Assembly (NCBI GenBank): GCA_018712915.1
Contig: DVGC01000014.1
Coordinates: forward strand, 1-54,851
DNA: 54,851 nt
Direction: 5' to 3'
From: Candidatus Copromonas faecavium (nom. illeg.)
GTDB taxonomy: Bacteria > Bacillota > Clostridia > Lachnospirales > Lachnospiraceae
Part shown: piece after piece, positions 1-7,025 of the stretch
Layout: each line of letters begins with the position of its first letter
Numbering within the stretch: position 1 is the stretch's first letter
The notes under the pieces: generated by a model
Told to the model about the DNA's origin: nothing
Database searches by the model: none
What the model saw: the letters and a program-made list of their open reading frames with translations, nothing else
Made by a program: the position numbers and the translations under genes

Positions 1-216
1 TCAAACAGCTTAATTTATTTGTTTTTTCTTGTTTTTATAGTCATTTGTCTTTTCATAATCAGAATTATCAGAATAAGCATTCTATTATCTCACCGATACT
101 CTGTTTGTCGCCATTATGCTTTTATGTTCGCACATTATTTCCTCTTCAGATATGTTCATCACCTTCTTATGGCGCCCCAATTTTAAACTGACTGTGTACT
201 GTGTACACAGAAAACA

Positions 217-258
217 GCAAAAAAAGAAAGACCGGAGCGGTTTCCGATCTTTCCTTTT
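217..258 (-). terminator. Intrinsic terminator of the polyamine operon
   Basis: Arms at 227-236 and 243-252 pair (AAAGACCGGA with TCCGATCTTT, one wobble). On the minus strand the stem is followed by a T-rich run (217-225 read in reverse), as expected about 80 nt downstream of the nspC stop. The T-rich flank at 250-258 may let it work in both directions. The rest of 1-336 is AT-rich and I see no gene there, only a 12-bp palindrome CTGTGTACACAG at 199-210. Confidence 0.75.
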
Positions 259-336
259 TACATCCATTTCACTTTTCCCTTTTCCGGATATGCCGCGCCG
301 TCTTTTCCTGTGCAGCATTCGCTTTCGCCGCACCTT

Positions 337-1464
337 TTATCCCAGTCTTCCTTTAAATTCCTCGTATCCAAACCGGCGGACCACCTGGCAGTCTCCGTCC
401 TCCTTCATTACCGCAATGGACGGCAGGCACATTCCGTTGAATGTGTTATTTTTTACCATGGAATAAATTGCCATATCCTCAAAATACAGCCGGTCTCCCA
501 CGTGAATCTCCCTGTCAAAAGAATAGTCCCCAATCACATCACCGGCCAGACAGGTGCAGGATGACAGCCGGTAAGTATAAGCTTTTTCATCCGGCAGACC
601 GGAATCCTTTAAAGGCGGCCGGTAAGGCATTTCCAGCACATCCGGCATATGGCAGGCCGCCGACGCATCCAGAATCAGGGTCCGGATTCCGTTTTCCACC
701 ACGTCCATGACCTCTGTCACCAGATAACCGGCGTTTAAAGCTACCGCTTCTCCGGGCTCAAGGTAGACCTGTACGCCGTATCGCTCTTTTATCCGGCGGA
801 TGCATCTGATTAGCCGCGGAATGTCGTAATCTGCCCGGGTGATATGATGTCCTCCGCCCATATTCAGCCATTTCATGCCGCTCAGATATGAACCGAATTT
901 TTCTTCAAATGCATCCAGCGTCTTTTCCAGATCATCGGAATTTTGCTCACAAAGCGTATGAAAATGGAGTCCATCCAGGCGGTCCGCCCACGCTTCTTTA
1001 AAATGGTCAATGGTCACGCCCAAACGGGAACCGGGAGCGCAGGGATCATAAATCGCATGTTCTCCCTGGGTGGAACACTCCGGATTGACCCTGAGTCCAA
1101 TGCTGACGCCTTTTTTCCTGCAAAGCTCCTCGTATTTTTCCAGCTGGGCAAAGGAATTGAATACGATGTGTTCGCAGATATCCGTCAGTTCCTCCATCTC
1201 CGCCTCTTTAAAGGCAGGAGCAAACACATGATTCTCCTTCCCCATCTCCTCATGGCCCAGTCTTGCTTCAAACAGGCCGCTGGCCGTGGTACCATCCAGA
1301 TACTTACCAATTAACGGATATTCAAAAAAACAGGAAAAAGCCTTCTGAGCCAGCAAAATTTTGCATCCCGCCTCATCCTTCACCTGTTTTAAAATTTCCA
1401 GATTTTCCCGAAGCTTCTTCTCATCAATCACATAACACGGTGTGGGAAGTTCATAAATTTTCAA
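337..1464 (-). CDS. nspC: Carboxynorspermidine/carboxyspermidine decarboxylase
   Basis: A 375-aa fold-type III PLP decarboxylase that removes CO2 from carboxy(nor)spermidine to give (nor)spermidine in the cytosol. The N-terminus has the family pattern PTPCYVID, with the PLP lysine at about residue 41 (LLAQKAFS). HFHTLCEQ lies mid-protein and a C-terminal NNTFNG lies at the active site. Full length for the family. It is the last gene of the speA-speE-dehydrogenase-nspC operon and is followed by an intrinsic terminator. A gap of about 247 nt holding an inverted repeat separates it from the dehydrogenase gene, so its expression may be uncoupled in part. Whether the substrate is the spermidine or norspermidine precursor cannot be told from sequence. 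Confidence 0.93.
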   Translation of the reverse strand: MKIYELPTPCYVIDEKKLRENLEILKQVKDEAGCKILLAQKAFSCFFEYPLIGKYLDGTTASGLFEARLGHEEMGKENHVFAPAFKEAEMEELTDICEHIVFNSFAQLEKYEELCRKKGVSIGLRVNPECSTQGEHAIYDPCAPGSRLGVTIDHFKEAWADRLDGLHFHTLCEQNSDDLEKTLDAFEEKFGSYLSGMKWLNMGGGHHITRADYDIPRLIRCIRRIKERYGVQVYLEPGEAVALNAGYLVTEVMDVVENGIRTLILDASAACHMPDVLEMPYRPPLKDSGLPDEKAYTYRLSSCTCLAGDVIGDYSFDREIHVGDRLYFEDMAIYSMVKNNTFNGMCLPSIAVMKEDGDCQVVRRFGYEEFKGRLG

Positions 1465-1570
1465 TCCGTTTTCCTCCCATTCTTCCTATTTATTGTCCTC
1501 TGATTTCATAACCGGCTTTCGGCAGCTCAATCTCCGGCAAATTCGCACATGCCATCCACAGCAGAACATT

Positions 1571-1635
1571 TTTATTTCATAGGAACCATGTTGCTTTTTC
1601 ACTTTAACTCAACACAACATTTCCTATGAATAAAA
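1571..1635. repeat. Interrupted inverted repeat between dehydrogenase and nspC
   Basis: TTCATAGGAA (1576-1585) is mirrored by TTCCTATGAA (1621-1630), and inside it ATGTTG (1588-1593) pairs with CAACAT (1615-1620). This gives a two-step stem with an AT-rich loop of about 21 nt, flanked by TTTAT/ATAAAA. It lies within the operon, so it could be an RNA processing or attenuation site, or a small mobile-element relic. The next 76 nt before the dehydrogenase stop also contain GTCCC...GGGAC arms. Confidence 0.5.
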
Positions 1636-1711
1636 AAGTCCCGGAATCAGACAGCCTCCAGTCAGGCCCGCCCTTCTCCTGGGACTCTTATGCATGATTC
1701 TTCTCCTGCCC

Positions 1712-2971
1712 TTATTCCACCGTCTGAGGATTCTCCTCAACAACCCAGGGCAGTCCCCACTTGTTTAATGCTTCCATATAAGGATCGGGATCAAATTCTT
1801 CTACGTTAAATACGCCGGTTCCCTTCCACTGTCCGGTAACCACCATCATGGCGCCAATCATGGCCGGAACACCCGTCGTATAGGAAACTGCCTGGGAGCC
1901 AACCTCTTTATAGCACTCCTGATGATCACATACATTATAGATATAGATGGTCTTCTCTTTTCCATCCTTCACACCGGTGAAAATGCAGCCGATGTTGGTC
2001 TTTCCCACTGTTCTCGGGCCAAGGGAAGCCGGATCCGGAAGCAGCGCCTTTAAAAACTGAATCGGCACGATTTCCTGTCCGTTATAATTGATGGGGGTGG
2101 TGGACAGCATTCCCACATTCTCCAGACACTTCATATGAGTCAGATAGCTCTGGCCAAAGGTCATAAAGAAGCGAATTCTCTTCACACCGGGAATGTTCTT
2201 TGCCAGGGACTCGATCTCCTCATGATGAAGAAGGTACATATCCTTCTCGCCCACCTGCGGGAAATTGTACTCTCTCTTAATCTCCATGGGCTTTGTCTCT
2301 ACCCAGTGACCGTTTTCCCAGTAAGAGCCGTTGGCCGATACCTCACGCAGATTGATCTCCGGATTGAAGTTGGTGGCAAAAGGATATCCATGATCTCCGC
2401 CATTGCAGTCCAAAATATCGATGGTATGAATCTCGTCAAAATAGTGCTTCAGTGCATAAGCCGCAAACACACTGGTAACGCCCGGGTCGAAACCGGTTCC
2501 AAGAAGGGCCATAATGCCGGCATTCTTATACTTCTCATTGTAGGCCCACTGCCAGGAATAATCAAAATACGCTGTGAATCCTTCTTCCTTGCAGCGTTTC
2601 TCATAAATCTCCCGCCATGCCGGATCGTCTGTATCCTCCGGCTCATAATTGGCCGTATCAATATAGGAAACTCCCGTCTTCAGGCAGGCATCCATCACCG
2701 TCAGATCCTGATAAGGAAGAGCCAGGTTCAGCACCGCATCCGGATGGTACTGCTCAATCAAAGAAGCCAGCTCGTCCACGCTGTCCGCATTCACCTGAGC
2801 CGTGGAAATATTGGTTTTTGTCTTTCCCTCCAGCTCCTTTTTTAACGCCTCACACTTGGACACAGTCCGGCTGGCAATCATAATATCCGTAAAAACCTCG
2901 CTGTTCTGACAGCACTTATGAACGGCCACTGATGCAACGCCGCCGCATCCGATGATTAACAGTCTGCTCAT
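1712..2971 (-). CDS. Carboxynorspermidine/carboxyspermidine dehydrogenase (saccharopine dehydrogenase family)
   Basis: A 419-aa NAD(P)-dependent enzyme of the saccharopine dehydrogenase family. It begins with a Rossmann motif (IIGCGGVASVAVH, residues about 5-17). In this operon the family member condenses aspartate semialdehyde with a diamine to form carboxyspermidine, the substrate of the downstream decarboxylase. Full-length match in style to bacterial CASDH, including the DTANYEPED and FDPGVTSVFAAY segments. The start lies 2 nt from the speE stop, so the two are probably translationally coupled. Generic saccharopine dehydrogenase activity is possible in principle, but the neighbouring nspC argues for polyamine synthesis. 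Confidence 0.9.
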   Translation of the reverse strand: MSRLLIIGCGGVASVAVHKCCQNSEVFTDIMIASRTVSKCEALKKELEGKTKTNISTAQVNADSVDELASLIEQYHPDAVLNLALPYQDLTVMDACLKTGVSYIDTANYEPEDTDDPAWREIYEKRCKEEGFTAYFDYSWQWAYNEKYKNAGIMALLGTGFDPGVTSVFAAYALKHYFDEIHTIDILDCNGGDHGYPFATNFNPEINLREVSANGSYWENGHWVETKPMEIKREYNFPQVGEKDMYLLHHEEIESLAKNIPGVKRIRFFMTFGQSYLTHMKCLENVGMLSTTPINYNGQEIVPIQFLKALLPDPASLGPRTVGKTNIGCIFTGVKDGKEKTIYIYNVCDHQECYKEVGSQAVSYTTGVPAMIGAMMVVTGQWKGTGVFNVEEFDPDPYMEALNKWGLPWVVEENPQTVE

Positions 2972-2973
2972 GA

Positions 2974-3828
2974 TTATCGTTCCTCCTCTTCTAATAAGTC
3001 CTCCACATACTTGGGCAGCATAAAGGCGCCGATATGAAGGTGTGTCGTATAATACCAGGTTTCAATCTTTCTTTCGTTCCATTCTCTTGGCTTAAAATCC
3101 TTGATGGGATGATACTTCTTGGAAGCAAAGCCAAACAGCCAGTACCCCGACGGACAGGTGGGAATATGCGCCTGATAAACCCGGCTGATGGGGAAGGAAC
3201 GATATACCTTCCTGTGCATGTTCCGGCAGGCCATCTCGTCCTCATCATAGAACGGGCTTCCGTGCTGGTACACCATGATTCCGTCGTCCCGGAGCGCATT
3301 GTAGCAGCTTCCGTAAAATTCCTTCGTAAACAGCCCCTCTGTATGGCCGAAGGGATCCGTGGAATCGTTGATAATCAGATCGTACCGGCCCTTTTTTCCT
3401 CTCAGAAACCGCAGGCCGTCATCATAGTGAATCGTCACCCGCTCATCCTCCAGGGCACAGGCCACCTCGGGGAAGAACTGGCGGGACACATCCACAAACA
3501 TCTTATCCACCTCGACCACGTCGATATGCTCCACCGAATCATACTGTAAAAGCTCCTTGGCCACACCGCCGTCGCCTCCGCCGATGATCAGCACATCCTT
3601 CACATGAGGATGAACGGCCATGGGCACATGGGTTACCATTTCATCATAAATAAACTCATCCTTTTCGGAAAATACAATTTCTCCGTCCAGGGAAATAAAC
3701 TTGCCAAACTCCTCCGAATCGAACACATCAATTTTCTGGTATTCGCTTTCGCCGGAAAACAGCTGTTTTTCAATCCGAATCGTTAATTTTACATTGTCTG
3801 TATGCAGTTCTGAAAACCAAAATTCCAT
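2974..3828 (-). CDS. speE: Spermidine synthase (polyamine aminopropyltransferase)
   Basis: A 284-aa aminopropyltransferase that moves the aminopropyl group of decarboxylated SAM to putrescine or another amine acceptor. It shows the SAM-binding GGGDGG (about residues 84-89), an acidic VVEVDK strand, and NDSTDPFG with the catalytic aspartate region. Length is typical. It sits between speA (gap 197 nt) and the CASDH gene (2-nt gap). No speD is visible in this window, so the dcSAM source lies elsewhere or the acceptor/donor differs. Together with CASDH/NspC the operon encodes two separate ways to build spermidine. Confidence 0.93.
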   Translation of the reverse strand: MEFWFSELHTDNVKLTIRIEKQLFSGESEYQKIDVFDSEEFGKFISLDGEIVFSEKDEFIYDEMVTHVPMAVHPHVKDVLIIGGGDGGVAKELLQYDSVEHIDVVEVDKMFVDVSRQFFPEVACALEDERVTIHYDDGLRFLRGKKGRYDLIINDSTDPFGHTEGLFTKEFYGSCYNALRDDGIMVYQHGSPFYDEDEMACRNMHRKVYRSFPISRVYQAHIPTCPSGYWLFGFASKKYHPIKDFKPREWNERKIETWYYTTHLHIGAFMLPKYVEDLLEEEER

Positions 3829-4025
3829 AACCGCCCTCCATTCCGCCGCTCCGATGGCGGCATGTAATCAGTGCCGGAAGCCGGAAACCAGGAGCTTCTT
3901 TTCTCCCGGACCATCAGGAGCTTCCCGGCCATTTCTCCTTCCGTGAACCGGAAAATCCGAAACCGCCGCCCGTTCTCCTTGCAGATACCGCCGTTTCCGG
4001 ATTCATTCCTCCTCCAGACCGTTCA

Positions 4026-5480
4026 TTAAACACCGGCCAGCACCTGCAGCTGATTCACGGCCGGATCCTCTGTTCCCTGCATGGAACAGCCCTTCTCTTT
4101 CGCATAGAGAATGTACTGGACCACATCATCCGTGATCATTTCTCCCGGCGCAAGAATCGGGATTCCCGGCGGATAGCACATCACAAATTCCGCGCAGACC
4201 CGGCCCGACGAACTCTCCACCGGAACCGAAACCTTGTCGGAATAAAAGGCCTTCTGCGGCGACATCACCACCTTGGGAGAAATATATTCTCCGGAAAGAA
4301 GGCCTGCGCTGTCCTTGCGGTAAAGACGCTCAATATCTGCCAGGGCTCCCACCAGCCGCTCGATATCCTGAATCCGGTCGCCGATGGAAATATAAGCCAG
4401 AATATTGCTGATGTCTCCAAATTCAATCTGAATATCGTACTCATCTCTGAGAAGATCGTATACTTCAATTCCCGCCAGGCCGATGTCCCTCGTATAAACC
4501 GAAAGCTTGGTCACGTCATAATCGAAAATGCTGTTTCCATTGACCAGTTCCTTGCCATAGGCATAATATCCGCCGATGGAATTGATTTCCTGTCTGGCAT
4601 ACTCGGCCATTTCCCTTACCTTCTCAAAGGACTCTTCTCCCCGCAAAGCCAGATTTCTTCTGGAAATATCCAGACTGGAAAGAAGAAGATAGGACGCGCT
4701 GGTGGTCTGAGTCAGGTTGATAATCTGACGCACATAGTCCGCGTTGACTCCCTTATTTAATAGGAGGAGCGAGCTCTGCGTCAGGCTGCCGCCGGATTTG
4801 TGCATGGACACCGCCGCCATGTCAGCCCCGGCCTCCATAGCCGATATGGGCAGGTTCTTCCCAAAATACAGATGAGTTCCATGGGCCTCGTCCGCCAGCA
4901 CCTTCATTCCCCTTGCATGGGCCAGCTCCACAATAGTCCGTATGTCCGAACAGATTCCGTAATAGGTAGGATTGTTGACAAAGACAGCAACCGCATCCGG
5001 GTTGTCCTCGATGGCCTGTTTCACCTTCTCCACTTCCATGCCCAGAGAAATTCCCAGCTTCTGGTTCATCTCCGGATTCACATAGACCGGAACGGCTCCG
5101 CAGAGCACCATGGCATTAATTACACTCTTATGTACATTTCTTGGCAGAATGATCTTATCTCCGGCCTCACAGACCGAAAGGATCATGCTCTGCACCGCCG
5201 AAGTGGTTCCTCCTACCATCAGGTAGGCCGCCGCTGCCCCGAAAGCATCGGCTGCCAGCTCCTCTGCTTCCTTAATCACAGACACAGGATGGCACAGGTT
5301 GTCCAGAGGCTTCATGGAATTTACATCCAGGGATACGCATTTTTCTCCCAGAAGCTGCACCAGCTCCGGATTGCCTCTTCCTCTTTTATGGCCCGGTACG
5401 TCAAAGGGCACCACTCTTTTTTTCTTAAATGCCTCCAGCGCCTCGTAAATCGGCGCTCTCTTCTGTCTTTCTCTATCCAT
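4026..5480 (-). CDS. speA: Orn/Lys/Arg decarboxylase family enzyme, probably arginine decarboxylase
   Basis: A 484-aa fold-type I PLP decarboxylase of the short Gram-positive group. The start at 5480 (MDRERQ) is chosen because AAGGGAAAAGA sits just upstream; an in-frame ATG at 5525 falls inside the leader terminator region and lacks a good RBS. Features: FDVPGHKRG near the N-terminus, DEAHGTHL (PLP aspartate) and SMHKSGGSLTQSS with the Schiff-base lysine near residue 228. It probably supplies agmatine or putrescine/cadaverine for the downstream spermidine genes; ornithine or lysine decarboxylation cannot be excluded. No agmatine deiminase or agmatinase gene is in view. It is preceded by a structured leader with an intrinsic terminator. 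Confidence 0.9.
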   Translation of the reverse strand: MDRERQKRAPIYEALEAFKKKRVVPFDVPGHKRGRGNPELVQLLGEKCVSLDVNSMKPLDNLCHPVSVIKEAEELAADAFGAAAAYLMVGGTTSAVQSMILSVCEAGDKIILPRNVHKSVINAMVLCGAVPVYVNPEMNQKLGISLGMEVEKVKQAIEDNPDAVAVFVNNPTYYGICSDIRTIVELAHARGMKVLADEAHGTHLYFGKNLPISAMEAGADMAAVSMHKSGGSLTQSSLLLLNKGVNADYVRQIINLTQTTSASYLLLSSLDISRRNLALRGEESFEKVREMAEYARQEINSIGGYYAYGKELVNGNSIFDYDVTKLSVYTRDIGLAGIEVYDLLRDEYDIQIEFGDISNILAYISIGDRIQDIERLVGALADIERLYRKDSAGLLSGEYISPKVVMSPQKAFYSDKVSVPVESSSGRVCAEFVMCYPPGIPILAPGEMITDDVVQYILYAKEKGCSMQGTEDPAVNQLQVLAGV

Positions 5481-5525
5481 TCTTTTCCCTTTCCGCAAAA
5501 CCCAAGCAGGAAGTCCCCGCAACAC

Positions 5526-5554
5526 AAAAAAGCAGACGACTGCTCATCATCTGC
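5526..5554 (-). terminator. Intrinsic terminator in the speA leader
   Basis: In minus-strand RNA, GCAGAUGA (5547-5554) pairs with UCGUCUGC (5532-5539), 8 bp including one G-U, followed by six U (5526-5531). It lies 46 nt before the speA start, so it must be bypassed for speA to be expressed. Its 5' arm overlaps the 3' strand of a long-range stem (see next entry). Confidence 0.8.
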
Positions 5555-5680
5555 TTCTGCGATTCCTATTCCATTGGCAGCAGGAGACAGTCTCCCGCTT
5601 TCCTCCGACTGTTATCGTTTCCGATGCTGCAATCGCAAATATAATGCCCCTGCTCTTATTGACCGTTTCACAAGATGATG
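5545..5680 (-). promoter_or_regulatory. Structured speA leader module, riboswitch-like (class unknown)
   Basis: Reading minus-strand RNA, nested pairings are: P1 CAUCAUCU (5673-5680) with AGAUGAUG (5545-5552); P2 UGCGAUU (5631-5637) with AAUCGCA (5558-5564); P3 GCAGCA (5625-5630) with UGCUGC (5577-5582); a small hairpin UCG-GAAA-CGA (5615-5624); and P5 ACAGUC (5607-5612) with GACUGU (5587-5592), closing a 14-nt purine-rich loop. P1 and the terminator stem share bases, so they exclude each other. P1 formation would allow read-through into speA. I do not match this to a known riboswitch class. A free-standing ncRNA such as 6S RNA ending at the terminator is the main alternative. Confidence 0.55.
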
Positions 5681-5710
5681 ATTCACAATATAATAACGTA
5701 ACCAACTTAT

Positions 5711-5847
5711 AAAATTTGAGCTTCTAACTCAATCAATAATGTGGTTTCCCACGCCGGCATTTGACCCGCCTGTCCGTCTGGGCTTAACTCCCGCCTTGGC
5801 AGAAGTGGTCATTTATTTGCATGAAAACGATAATGTCTCTTCACACT
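5711..5847 (-). ncRNA. Candidate structured RNA, promoter-proximal part of the speA leader
   Basis: Starts just after a consensus promoter. Visible hairpins are CUUCUGC-CAAG-GCGGGAG, a CCCA/UGGG-bounded stem with an inner GGC/GCC pair, GUGG-GAAA-CCAC (5741-5752), and finally UUGAG/CUCAA (5716-5732) followed by AUUUU, a weak terminator. It may be an independent short RNA of about 135 nt or the first domain of a long speA leader. The ends are inferred and the family is not recognised. Confidence 0.4.
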
Positions 5848-5853
5848 GTTTCT

Positions 5854-5883
5854 ATCATACCGTATTTTACCGGAGAATGTCAA
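5854..5883 (-). promoter_or_regulatory. Sigma-A type promoter of the speA leader
   Basis: Minus strand TTGACA (5878-5883), 18-nt spacer, TATGAT (5854-5859). The expected transcript start is about 5847, roughly 365 nt upstream of the speA start codon. Confidence 0.75.
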
Positions 5884-5930
5884 GCACTATTTACCTGCCT
5901 CAACTCCTTCCTGGACACCCCGGCCTTATT

Positions 5931-7025
5931 TCAGCCCCGGCTTCCTTCTGCTTCCCCCGCCTTCTCCGTTTTCTTTAAATCCGAATATCCAAGAATCAGG
6001 ATGGTGGCAATGATCATGGCAAATCCAAGGAAATCGATGGGTGCAAAGGGTTCATGAAGCCATAAAGCAGACAGCAGCGTGGCCGCAATGGGCTCCACAC
6101 AGGCATAAAGGCTTGCTTTGGCCGGCCCGATGAGCTTGACTCCGTGCATATAAAGGCTGAAGGCCACTACGGTTCCCAGAATCACGATAGCCAGAAACGC
6201 GCCAATCAGGGACGGACTCATGGTGTACTGATATTCCCACGGGCGGAATACTGCCGCCAGTACAAGACCTCCCACCGCCATGCCCCAGGCCAGAAGATAC
6301 GGAGAAGGATAGTAGGCCAGGAGCCGCCTTGGCTGCACATTGTACAAAACAACCGTACAGGCCGATATGAGCCCGGTCACCAGAGCCTCTTTTGAAAGTG
6401 CCATCTGACGGATATTTCCGTGAGTGGCAATCAAAAAGACGCCGAAAACGGCCAGCACCAGGGAAATCAGTTCCATGGCCTTTGGAGTCCGTTTTTCCAG
6501 CATGCACATCAGAACCATAATAATCACCGGCGCCAGATACTGGATCACAGTAGCCGTCCCCGCATTGGAAAGTTCTATGGTGTAAAAATACGTAAACTGG
6601 CAGAGCATCAGCCCAAGAACACCGTAAATAACCACATCTGCTCCGTCATGCCTCTTTTTCCAAATCCGGAATGCCTGCTTCTTCTCTTTAAAAATGAAAT
6701 AAGCCAGCATCAGGAATCCGGCGCACAGCAGTCTGCACGGCACCAGCCACCGGGCCGTCACCCCTTCCACATCAAACAGGTACTGACCGCAGGCCCCGGA
6801 AAATCCCCAAAGACAGCCGCCAATGACCGTTGCGGCAATGCCCGCCGTTCCTGCCGTCCGGTGATGGGCCGTTGTTCCCTGCTCTGTGTTCTCCAAAGTC
6901 TCCTGCCTTACATGTTCCAAAGCCGCCTGCTCCGCTTCCTTCCCATTCGAGCCTCTTTCCGCCCTCATGTCCTGACGTTCCCGTTCCGATCTTTCAGATT
7001 CTGTTTTCTCCTGCTTTTCCATCAT
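5931..7025 (-). CDS. DMT/EamA family membrane transporter
   Basis: A 364-aa protein with about ten hydrophobic segments in two EamA repeats (for example GGCLWGFSGACGQYLF and the C-terminal VILGTVVAFSLYMHG...ACVEPIAATLLSALWLHEPF), typical of drug/metabolite exporters in the inner membrane. Oddly, the first 60 or so residues are a highly charged, Glu/Arg-rich stretch that most EamA proteins lack. Its ATG overlaps the stop of the upstream oxidoreductase gene by 4 bp (ATGA), so the two are co-translated. The substrate is unknown; linkage suggests a sugar acid or related metabolite. A second ATG at 7022 is also possible. Confidence 0.85.
   Translation of the reverse strand: MMEKQEKTESERSERERQDMRAERGSNGKEAEQAALEHVRQETLENTEQGTTAHHRTAGTAGIAATVIGGCLWGFSGACGQYLFDVEGVTARWLVPCRLLCAGFLMLAYFIFKEKKQAFRIWKKRHDGADVVIYGVLGLMLCQFTYFYTIELSNAGTATVIQYLAPVIIMVLMCMLEKRTPKAMELISLVLAVFGVFLIATHGNIRQMALSKEALVTGLISACTVVLYNVQPRRLLAYYPSPYLLAWGMAVGGLVLAAVFRPWEYQYTMSPSLIGAFLAIVILGTVVAFSLYMHGVKLIGPAKASLYACVEPIAATLLSALWLHEPFAPIDFLGFAMIIATILILGYSDLKKTEKAGEAEGSRG

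Noticed and set aside
5711..5847. Resemblance of GGGAGTTAAGCCC and following bases to the 3' half of ykkC/PRPP-type riboswitches
   Set aside because: Only a short GGG..CCC-forming core matches; the conserved 5' half and the purine-rich motifs of the class are absent, so I do not assign it.
5739..6057. Small plus-strand frames across the speA leader
   Set aside because: They coincide with the structured minus-strand leader and its promoter, lack ribosome binding sites and resemble no protein.
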